From Exiguobacterium acetylicum (GTDB taxonomy: Bacteria > Bacillota > Bacilli > Exiguobacteriales > Exiguobacteriaceae), in contig NZ_CP081878.1 of NCBI RefSeq assembly GCF_022170825.1, forward strand, positions 2,134,001 through 2,198,000: DNA of 64,000 bases, given 5' to 3'. The notes beneath the pieces were generated by a model. The model worked only from the letters and a program-made list of their open reading frames with translations, had not been told where the DNA came from and searched no databases. Each line of letters opens with the position of its first letter. Position 1 is the first letter of the stretch. Positions 57,667 through 64,000 of this stretch are shown here, piece after piece. Made by a program: the position numbers and the translations under genes.

Positions 57667-57681
57667 AATGTTCTGATAATT
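57667..57681 (-). promoter_or_regulatory. CodY-like box upstream of the second oppA-like gene
   Basis: Minus strand AATTATCAGAACATT matches the CodY motif at 13 of 15 positions, about 10 bases upstream of the TTGTAA -35. A weaker 12 of 15 match lies at 57700-57714. Confidence 0.45.
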
Positions 57682-57727
57682 TTGCAAACCTTTTATCCGA
57701 TTTTTCTAAATATTTTTTCAAAAAAGA

Positions 57728-57755
57728 CTGGGACCACATGAAAAAATGGTCCCAG
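57728..57755 (-). terminator. Terminator of the third OppA-like gene
   Basis: Stem CTGGGACCA / TGGTCCCAG, followed on the minus strand by TCTTTTTTG. Confidence 0.88.
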
Positions 57756-57763
57756 CTAAGTGA

Positions 57764-59320
57764 TTATTTTAGAATTTTCATTGCTCGAAGTAGGTATTCC
57801 GGTCCATAAATCGGTACTTCAATTCCTTGAATCGTATCAGACACATATAATTTTTCAGTCGTCTGATACAAAGGAACGATGACCGCATCTTGTTTCGTTA
57901 ATCGTCTTTCAGCTTGGTGGTATAGTGCTTGTTTTTTCTTCATGTCACGTGTCTGTCGTGCTTTTTCAATTATCTCATCATACGTGTTTGAACGATAATT
58001 CACGGAATTCAACGGATTATCTGAGACGAACTGGTTCAAATAGGCAAGTGGTCCTGGATAATCTGGCATCCATCCCGTTAACGTCATCGCATACTGCGCC
58101 GACTGTTCTTTCTCAATCTTCTCTTCAATCGCAACTGGTTTAAGAACGATATCAATATCGGGTAATTGTCGCTCAAGATACGTCTCGAGTTGTTGTCCAA
58201 TCCGCTTCGCCTGTGGGTCCTCGAAGTTGAGCATCTCAATTCGTTGTTTCTTCTGTTCCTTGATTTTTTCTTGTTTTACTTGTATCGGTTCTGTCATCAA
58301 TACGTTCCGATCTGTGACAACGAATCGATTCGTCGGAATGCCTGCATACCCTAAGGGAAGTTGAACGGACTCTTTTTCTATTAACGCTTGCGCAATCCGT
58401 TTTCGGAGTGTCGCTTCACGGAATGCTTCATTTTTTTGATTGAATGCGATGTAAAAGACACCGCTCCGTTTTTTTTGATAGGTTGGTCGAGAGACTTGAT
58501 TTTCTTGTGTCTCAACACTTTCTTGTAACGGAAGGATTGCGGCCTTGCTCTCCTCATATGAACTCCATTGCGTCTGATGATCAGAGATGATGCGGCTTTT
58601 AACTTCCCCTACTGTGACAACATTTTGTTGATGATACTGATTGTTTTTCTTGAGTGTATATCCGCTTTTAGACATCCGCTCTAATGTAAACGCACCATTA
58701 CCAGTGAGGTCTTGCCACTTCTTCGATTTCGGTTGCGGATAAAAAACGGACATCGCCAGTAATTCCTTTAGATTTGAAACCGGCTGATTCAACTTGATGA
58801 TGAGTCGATCGCGTCCTTTCGCCTTTACACCGAGACGCTCTGGTTTCATTTTTCCATCATTGACCGCACGTCCATTTTCAAACACTTCAAATAAAAAACC
58901 ATATGGCGAATTCGTTTTATTGGCTGCGACACGTCGGAAACTATCGACAAAGTCTTGCGCTGTGATTGGCTGACCCAGCGCATTTTTTGTTTGTTTGAGT
59001 TGAATCGTATACGTCAAACGGTCTTTTGAAACCGACATATCCTGTGCTAATCCTCTACGGACGGATGTCCCAGAAGTAAATACATACAATCCTTCATACA
59101 GTTGTGCTAACAGCGTTTGAGAACGGCTATCCGTCGCTAACGCAATATCGGATGTCTTCGGAAGTGATGATTCAATCAATTCAACCTTCACTGCCTCTGT
59201 TTTCTGATCTGTTTTAGCTTTTTGAGACGATGATAGACGGTATATGAGCGTACCACTGAGCCCAATCAATAAAAATATGATTAGTATCATGATTGATGTT
59301 TTTCTTGTGATGTTAGTCAT
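57764..59320 (-). CDS. Divergent OppA-like protein with N-terminal membrane anchor
   Basis: SBP_bac_5-type protein of 518 residues. It keeps family landmarks (LAQLYEGLYVF, QPITAQDFVDSFRRVA, LTGWMPDYPGPLAYLNQFV) but is diverged from the two neighbours. It has no lipobox cysteine: a basic N-terminus and one helix (about 10-29, SIMILIIFLLIGLSGTLIYRL) would anchor it instead. Lysine and glutamine content is high. It has no permease partner and may act as a sensor or an accessory binding protein; that is inference. Confidence 0.82.
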   Translation of the reverse strand: MTNITRKTSIMILIIFLLIGLSGTLIYRLSSSQKAKTDQKTEAVKVELIESSLPKTSDIALATDSRSQTLLAQLYEGLYVFTSGTSVRRGLAQDMSVSKDRLTYTIQLKQTKNALGQPITAQDFVDSFRRVAANKTNSPYGFLFEVFENGRAVNDGKMKPERLGVKAKGRDRLIIKLNQPVSNLKELLAMSVFYPQPKSKKWQDLTGNGAFTLERMSKSGYTLKKNNQYHQQNVVTVGEVKSRIISDHQTQWSSYEESKAAILPLQESVETQENQVSRPTYQKKRSGVFYIAFNQKNEAFREATLRKRIAQALIEKESVQLPLGYAGIPTNRFVVTDRNVLMTEPIQVKQEKIKEQKKQRIEMLNFEDPQAKRIGQQLETYLERQLPDIDIVLKPVAIEEKIEKEQSAQYAMTLTGWMPDYPGPLAYLNQFVSDNPLNSVNYRSNTYDEIIEKARQTRDMKKKQALYHQAERRLTKQDAVIVPLYQTTEKLYVSDTIQGIEVPIYGPEYLLRAMKILK

Positions 59321-59379
59321 AAACGACTCCTTTCTACGTTAAACACGCATTTCTCTATTGAATCAGAAAACCAGAAAAA

Positions 59380-59412
59380 AAGCGACCCCTCGAATTGGCA
59401 AGGGAGTCGCTT
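59380..59412 (-). terminator. Terminator of fabHF
   Basis: Stem AAGCGACCCCT / AGGGAGTCGCTT with a T-run on the minus strand. Confidence 0.85.
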
Positions 59413-59416
59413 AATC

Positions 59417-60655
59417 TTACGCTTCGTAACGTTTGAAGACGAGTGATGCGTTGTGTCCACCGAATCCGAGCGAGTTGCTCAGTGCATAATTCATTTCGAC
59501 GTTACGTGCACCTTCCGTCACGTAGTCGAGATCACAACCTTCACTCGGCTGTTTGAGATGAATCGTTGGGTGAACCGTTTGTTCTTGTAACGATTTGATT
59601 GTTGCAATCGCCTCGACACCACCTGCACCACCAAGCAAGTGCCCAATCATCGATTTCGTCGAGTTGACGACGAGTTGTTTCGCCTGTTCACCGAAGACAC
59701 TGTGAATCGCTTTCGTTTCAAGGATGTCGTTCATCGGTGTACTTGTTCCGTGCGCATTGATGTATCCGACTGCTTCCGGTGCGATACCGGCATCTTGGAT
59801 CGCCATTGCCATCGCACGCGCTCCACCGTCACCATCTGGATCTGGAGCCGTAATATGGTACGCATCCGCTGTTAATCCATATCCACTGACTTCCGCATAG
59901 ATTTTCGCACCACGTGCTACTGCATGTTCATATTCCTCAAGAATCAGGATACCTGCGCCTTCTCCCATGACGAACCCGTCACGTCCTTCATCAAACGGGC
60001 GACTTGCTGTCTCAGGATCATGATTCGTCGACATCGCTTTGTTAGCACAAAAACCAGCGAACGATAAGTTTGTGATTGGTGCTTCCGCTCCACCAGCGAT
60101 CATGACATCTGCATCACCACGCTCGATAACACGAAGTGCCTCTCCGATCGCATTCGTTCCTGACGCACACGCTGTAACAGAACAGTTATTCGGTCCCTTA
60201 GCTCCGGTATAGATCGATACCTGACCGCTTGCCATATTCGGGATCATCATCGGAATGAAGAACGGACTAACACGACGGTGTCCACGCTCAAAATAAATTT
60301 TTGCTTGTTTCTCGATCGTCTCAACGCCACCGATTCCCGATCCAATCCAGACACCTGCACGTTCTGCAATCGACTTGATGTCGATTCCAGCATCTTGGAC
60401 AGCTTCCATACTTGCGACTAGTGAGTAATGAACGAATCGGTCCATCTTACGTGCTTCTTTTGCCTCGATGAATTCTGTGACATCAAAGTTTTGCAATTCT
60501 CCTGTAACCTTCGTCGGGTACTCATCGATATCGAGACGTTCCATCGGACGAATTCCGTTCGTTCCTTCTTTCAGTGCTTCCCAAAATGTATTAGCATCAT
60601 TCCCGATTGGTGTCAGTGCTCCGATTCCTGTGACTACAACGCGTTTTCTCATCAT
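59417..60655 (-). CDS. fabF: Beta-ketoacyl-ACP synthase II
   Basis: Condensing enzyme that elongates acyl-ACP with malonyl-ACP; 412 residues. The Cys-His-His triad is visible: [11 protein letters not shown] (about C163), [11 protein letters not shown] and [10 protein letters not shown]. Two consecutive ATGs (60655, 60652) could start it. The start is one base from the fabH stop, and its AAAGGAG site lies inside fabH. Confidence 0.97.
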   Translation of the reverse strand: MMRKRVVVTGIGALTPIGNDANTFWEALKEGTNGIRPMERLDIDEYPTKVTGELQNFDVTEFIEAKEARKMDRFVHYSLVASMEAVQDAGIDIKSIAERAGVWIGSGIGGVETIEKQAKIYFERGHRRVSPFFIPMMIPNMASGQVSIYTGAKGPNNCSVTACASGTNAIGEALRVIERGDADVMIAGGAEAPITNLSFAGFCANKAMSTNHDPETASRPFDEGRDGFVMGEGAGILILEEYEHAVARGAKIYAEVSGYGLTADAYHITAPDPDGDGGARAMAMAIQDAGIAPEAVGYINAHGTSTPMNDILETKAIHSVFGEQAKQLVVNSTKSMIGHLLGGAGGVEAIATIKSLQEQTVHPTIHLKQPSEGCDLDYVTEGARNVEMNYALSNSLGFGGHNASLVFKRYEA

Positions 60656-60656
60656 C

Positions 60657-61601
60657 TTATGTGTTCTCTCCTTTAGTCCAAGTAATGTATGCTGCTCCCC
60701 ATGTCAATCCGGCACCAAATCCTGCAAGTACGAGCTTCGTACCTGGTGTCAAGCGCCCTTGCTGACGTGCTTCTTCAAGTGCGAGTGGGATCGAAGCAGC
60801 GGATGTATTCGCATGCTCATCGATTGTGACGATGACTTTCTCTTGCGGTATATGCAGCCGTTCGCACGCTGCATCGATAATGCGTAGGTTCGCCTGATGC
60901 GGAATTAAGATATCAACATCTTCAAGCGTACTATCTGCTTTTTGAATGACTTTCTCAACGATTTCCGGTAATTTACGAACAGCGAACTTAAAGACTTCAC
61001 GACCGTTCATCTCGATCGGTCCATCGATATCTTTAAACAATAGATGCGCTCCGCGTCCATCTGTTCCGAGTTCAAAGGCATTTAATCCAGCCTGTTCGGT
61101 TGGTCCGATGACGACCGCTCCTGCACCGTCCCCGAATAAAATTGCTGTGGACCGGTCTGACCAGTCGACGATGCTCGACATTTTTTCAGCACCGATGACA
61201 AGGGCGTGTTTGCCTTCAACTGTCGTTAACATGCTAGCAGCTGTTTGTAGAGCAAAGATGAACCCACTACATGCTGCACTGATATCGAATGCTGTCGCTC
61301 CTCGTGCCCCAAGACGCTCTTGAACGATACAGGCTGTAGAAGGAAAGGCACGTCCTGTCGCCGTTCCGACGACGATCAACCCGATATCCTCTACTGTCAA
61401 TCCAGCATCATCAAGTGCTTTTTGTGCAGCTTCCGTCGCTAAGTCTGTTACATCGACATCATCGGCTGCGATTCGTCGTGCACCAATCCCTGTCCGTGTC
61501 CGAATCCATTCATCACTCGTATCGAGCGTCGTTGCTAATTCATCATTCGTCACGCGACGTGACGGCAAAGACGTTCCTAATCCTACAATCCCGATCTTCA
61601 T
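60657..61601 (-). CDS. fabH: Beta-ketoacyl-ACP synthase III
   Basis: Initiates fatty acid synthesis by condensing an acyl-CoA primer with malonyl-ACP; 314 residues. The triad is C111 in ISAACSGF, H in HQANLRI and N in HANTSAAS. Branched-chain primers are expected in Bacillales. The first gene of fabHF, under a strong promoter with FapR operator. Confidence 0.97.
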   Translation of the reverse strand: MKIGIVGLGTSLPSRRVTNDELATTLDTSDEWIRTRTGIGARRIAADDVDVTDLATEAAQKALDDAGLTVEDIGLIVVGTATGRAFPSTACIVQERLGARGATAFDISAACSGFIFALQTAASMLTTVEGKHALVIGAEKMSSIVDWSDRSTAILFGDGAGAVVIGPTEQAGLNAFELGTDGRGAHLLFKDIDGPIEMNGREVFKFAVRKLPEIVEKVIQKADSTLEDVDILIPHQANLRIIDAACERLHIPQEKVIVTIDEHANTSAASIPLALEEARQQGRLTPGTKLVLAGFGAGLTWGAAYITWTKGENT

Positions 61602-61620
61602 AAGGCATCCCCTTTTGTTA

Positions 61621-61664
61621 TTAGTATCTGGTACTAATATAAAGCGTTAATTTGCTTTTGTCAA
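61621..61664 (-). promoter_or_regulatory. fabHF promoter with FapR operator
   Basis: TTGACA (61664-61659), 17 bases, TATATT (61641-61636). TTAGTATCTGGTACTAA at 61621-61637 is a close FapR operator that overlaps the -10 edge and the start site, the position for repression. Confidence 0.9.
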
Positions 61665-61671
61665 AGAAAAA

Positions 61672-61700
61672 AGGAAGGACATGGTTTCCCCGTCCTTCCT
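61672..61700 (-). terminator. Terminator of mtnN
   Basis: Stem AGGAAGGAC / GTCCTTCCT just after mtnN, with a T-run on the minus strand. Confidence 0.8.
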
Positions 61701-61706
61701 CTCACC

Positions 61707-62405
61707 TTACTCTGCTAATGTCCGAACGACTTCCATGACCATTTTAGCGGAATTAATTGACGCAATCTCGAGGAATTCATCAAACGAGAGTGACGCTTCT
61801 TCATTTGCGCTATCTGAAATCGAGCGTGTTACAACGAATGGTACACCAAATTGGTGACAGACTTGTGCAATTGGTGCTGCTTCCATCTCAACGGCTGCGA
61901 CTTCAGGGAAGTGCGCCTTGATTTGAGCAGAACGCTCTGAATCATGGATGAATGAATCACCTGTTGCAATCAATCCATGAACGACACGAATCGCATCCAT
62001 GCGCTCGATGACAGCTTCTGCTGTTGCAACGAGTTTCGGATCGGCTTGGTAGGCTGCTGGCATTCCAGGTACCTGACCATATTCGTATCCAAACGCTGTC
62101 ACGTCGACGTCGTGGTGACGCACTTCCGTTGAGACGACAACATCACCGACTGTTAACCCTTCTTTAAATCCGCCAGCTGATCCCGTATTGATGACAGCAC
62201 TTGGCTTATAGTGATCAAGTAAGAGTGTCGTACCGATTGCAGCATTTACTTTACCGATTCCTGACTTCAAGATGACGACGGGAACACTATTTAAAAGACC
62301 TTCATAAAAATGATAGTTAGCGATGACTGTATCTTTACGTTCCGACAATTCGTTACGCAATAAATTGACTTCTTCTTCCATTGCGCCGATGATTGCGATT
62401 GGCAT
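61707..62405 (-). CDS. mtnN: 5'-Methylthioadenosine/S-adenosylhomocysteine nucleosidase
   Basis: Hydrolyses methylthioadenosine and S-adenosylhomocysteine to adenine, in methionine salvage and as a step toward autoinducer-2; 232 residues. Landmarks are IGAMEEEV (N-terminus), NTGSAGGF, and the nucleoside-binding [11 protein letters not shown] and [10 protein letters not shown] (catalytic Asp). GGAGG precedes the ATG. It lies downstream of greA past a hairpin. Confidence 0.96.
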   Translation of the reverse strand: MPIAIIGAMEEEVNLLRNELSERKDTVIANYHFYEGLLNSVPVVILKSGIGKVNAAIGTTLLLDHYKPSAVINTGSAGGFKEGLTVGDVVVSTEVRHHDVDVTAFGYEYGQVPGMPAAYQADPKLVATAEAVIERMDAIRVVHGLIATGDSFIHDSERSAQIKAHFPEVAAVEMEAAPIAQVCHQFGVPFVVTRSISDSANEEASLSFDEFLEIASINSAKMVMEVVRTLAE

Positions 62406-62429
62406 ATTTCATTCCTCCATCAAACAGAA

Positions 62430-62447
62430 AGCCGGATTGCTCCGGCT
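62430..62447 (-). terminator. Hairpin after greA
   Basis: Stem AGCCGGA / TCCGGCT, loop TTGC, followed by TTTCTGTTTG on the minus strand. A weak to moderate terminator. Confidence 0.65.
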
Positions 62448-62456
62448 CCGTCTTCT

Positions 62457-62930
62457 TTATTTAATCGATGTAATTTTGACTGCGTATTCGCCGCCTGGTG
62501 CTGGAACAGAGACTTGATCTCCGACTTGATGACCCATCAAGCTCTTCGCAATTGGTGATTCGTTCGAGATTTTTCCTGTAAACGGATCTGCTTCCGCACT
62601 CCCGACGATCGTGTACGTATCTTCTTCATTGTCTTCGACACTTAAGAAAGTGACTGTCGTTCCGATACCAACGACAGAGATATCTTTCTCTTCTTCCGAG
62701 ATGATCGCAACGTTACGAAGCATCTCTTCGAGTTGCGCAATTCGACCTTCGACCATTGCTTGTTCTTCTTTTGCTGAATCATATTCTGCGTTCTCTGAAA
62801 GGTCACCGAACGAACGGGCGATTTTGATGTTCTCGACGACTTCTTTCCGGCGGACTGACTTCAATTCATTCAATTCATTTTCAATGTTCGCTTTACCTTC
62901 AAGCGTCATGTAGTATTGCTTTTCTGCCAT
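62457..62930 (-). CDS. greA: Transcription elongation factor GreA
   Basis: Rescues backtracked RNA polymerase by stimulating transcript cleavage; 157 residues. The N-terminal coiled coil (1-75, with the acidic tip around [15 protein letters not shown]) is followed by the FKBP-like domain ending [16 protein letters not shown]. The ATG at 62930 has AAGGAG 9 bases upstream; a GTG at 62939 is too close. Confidence 0.96.
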   Translation of the reverse strand: MAEKQYYMTLEGKANIENELNELKSVRRKEVVENIKIARSFGDLSENAEYDSAKEEQAMVEGRIAQLEEMLRNVAIISEEEKDISVVGIGTTVTFLSVEDNEEDTYTIVGSAEADPFTGKISNESPIAKSLMGHQVGDQVSVPAPGGEYAVKITSIK

Positions 62931-62986
62931 TTTTGTCACGCTCCTTTTTATTCCACTAGTATAGTATATTCACATCTTTTTTGGAA

Positions 62987-63634
62987 TCAATATCCTCTTT
63001 GATCAAGTGCTGAACGATAATCAAGAATCGCTCGGATCTTCGTTACGAGTAAATCGATGGCGACATGATTCTCTCCACCTTCTGGCACGATGATATCCGC
63101 ATAACGTTTTGTTGGTTCACAGAACTGCAGATGCATCGGACGAACAACGTTCGTATACTGCTCGACGACTGAATCAATCGAGCGTCCTCGTTCGTTGATA
63201 TCACGTTGCATACGGCGAAGAATACGAACGTCAGCATCCGTATCGACGAACACCTTAATATCCATTAGTTCCCGTAACCGTTCGTCTTCAAGCGCTAAAA
63301 TTCCTTCTACGATGATAACATCGCGGGGTTCAAGATGAATCGTCTCTTGTGCCCGTGTGTGGGCGACATAGTCATATACCGGTTTTTCAACGGCAATGTT
63401 TTCACGGAGCGACTGAATGTGCTCGATCAACAGACCATTATCAAAAGCGAACGGGTGATCATAGTTTGTCTGATACCGCTCCTCCATTGATAAATCACTT
63501 TGATCTTTATAGTACGCGTCTTGCTCAATCATGACGATTGATTCACTTGGGAACGCATCGACGAGTGAACGAGCCACCGTCGTTTTCCCTGAACCCGTTC
63601 CGCCCGCTACGCCTATTACTACCGGTTTTTGCAT
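62987..63634 (-). CDS. udk: Uridine kinase
   Basis: Phosphorylates uridine and cytidine in pyrimidine salvage; 215 residues. P-loop GGTGSGKTT at 10-18, then [11 protein letters not shown] and NYDHPFAFD, typical of Udk. The ATG at 63634 has GGAGG 10 bases upstream; a frame to 63688 extends into the trmR gene. The udk-greA order matches B. subtilis. Confidence 0.95.
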   Translation of the reverse strand: MQKPVVIGVAGGTGSGKTTVARSLVDAFPSESIVMIEQDAYYKDQSDLSMEERYQTNYDHPFAFDNGLLIEHIQSLRENIAVEKPVYDYVAHTRAQETIHLEPRDVIIVEGILALEDERLRELMDIKVFVDTDADVRILRRMQRDINERGRSIDSVVEQYTNVVRPMHLQFCEPTKRYADIIVPEGGENHVAIDLLVTKIRAILDYRSALDQRGY

Positions 63635-63650
63635 GTCATTCGTTCCTCCA

Positions 63651-64000
63651 TCATTTCGACTTTTTCCGGCTGACGGATACACCATCACCTAGTGGAAAAA
63701 TCGTCGTATCATATTGTTCTTGTTCCATCATCCAGACCGTGAATTCCTTGACGAGACGTACCAGTCGACGTCTTCTTCGATCAAACGTCTTCGGATCAGG
63801 CTCGAGGACATCTCCGTGTAAGAAGAGATTATCCGTATACAGCACGCCGCCCTCTGGAATGAGTCGACCGTACCCAGCAAAGAATTTCTTATATTGTCCT
63901 TTTGCGGCATCGATGAAGACTGCATCGAACTGCTCTTCAAGGGTTTCGGCTAATTCTACTGCATCACCAAAAATGATGTCAATCCGGTCTGCCACATCTG
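63651..64000 (-). CDS. trmR: tRNA 5-hydroxyuridine methyltransferase TrmR (YrrM), partial
   Basis: C-terminal part of an O-methyltransferase of the COMT-like family; the N-terminus lies beyond the window. The visible 116 codons include [13 protein letters not shown] (metal-binding Asp), the [11 protein letters not shown] segment and the C-terminal [11 protein letters not shown]. In B. subtilis YrrM methylates 5-hydroxyuridine at tRNA position 34. It is 16 bases upstream of udk; the two U32 peptidase genes found between them in B. subtilis are missing. Confidence 0.88.
   Translation of the reverse strand, partial: DVADRIDIIFGDAVELAETLEEQFDAVFIDAAKGQYKKFFAGYGRLIPEGGVLYTDNLFLHGDVLEPDPKTFDRRRRRLVRLVKEFTVWMMEQEQYDTTIFPLGDGVSVSRKKSK

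Overview
The window is a stretch of ordinary Bacillales chromosome. The evidence is low-GC Gram-positive ribosome binding sites, lipoprotein signal peptides, a T-box leader, and gene blocks in the order known from Bacillus subtilis: speA-yktA-pdh-ykrAB-rnjA-rpoY-ktrC, the yjb block with spx, mecA, coiA, pepF and spxH, and opp-trpS-fabHF. Moderate GC, cydAB without cydCD alongside and the way the blocks are joined suggest an Exiguobacterium-like organism; that genus call is inference. I see no tRNA, rRNA, CRISPR array, prophage or intact insertion sequence.

Layout. 0-6.5 kb: ylaH, typA, a short unlisted ylaF, an inositol-phosphatase gene, two small genes and speA. 6.5-11.7 kb: the pyruvate dehydrogenase operon pdhABCD on the minus strand, whose likely promoter carries a Rex-type operator in its spacer. 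11.7-16 kb: def, rnjA-rpoY, a HAD phosphatase gene and ktrC. 16-18.6 kb: cytochrome bd (cydAB) with Rex-like sites upstream. 18.6-21.1 kb: ccpC overlapping an N-acetyldiaminopimelate deacetylase gene, then bdbC. 21.1-21.55 kb: a gene-free block of inverted repeats bounded by two identical 29-bp hairpins. 21.6-28.8 kb: an FAD oxidoreductase, nadE, a BsuPI lipoprotein and several poorly known genes. 28.8-31.4 kb: brnQ behind a CodY-like box and a short ORF rich in Leu, Ile and Val, followed by competing hairpins; then degV. 31.4-34.9 kb: a HAD/PAP2/pgpA operon, yjcG and fabI with a FapR box. 35-47.9 kb: rodA, a pseudouridine synthase, nadK, an alarmone synthetase, a CYTH protein, spxH, pepF, coiA, cls, mecA, spx and a 45-codon basic gene. 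47.9-59.3 kb: oppABCDF, T-box-trpS and two further OppA-like genes. 59.4-64 kb: fabHF with a FapR box, mtnN, greA, udk and the end of trmR, cut by the window edge.

Themes. Redox state (Rex at pdh and cyd), branched-chain amino acid and GTP state (CodY-like boxes at brnQ and one oppA), malonyl-CoA (FapR at both fab loci) and tRNA-Trp charging (T-box) can all be proposed from operator sequences here. Three proteins of the Spx proteolysis and competence network (Spx, MecA, SpxH) lie within 8 kb. The most unusual signal is the brnQ leader, which looks like leader-peptide attenuation, a mechanism rarely reported for branched-chain amino acid genes in Firmicutes, where T-boxes are usual.
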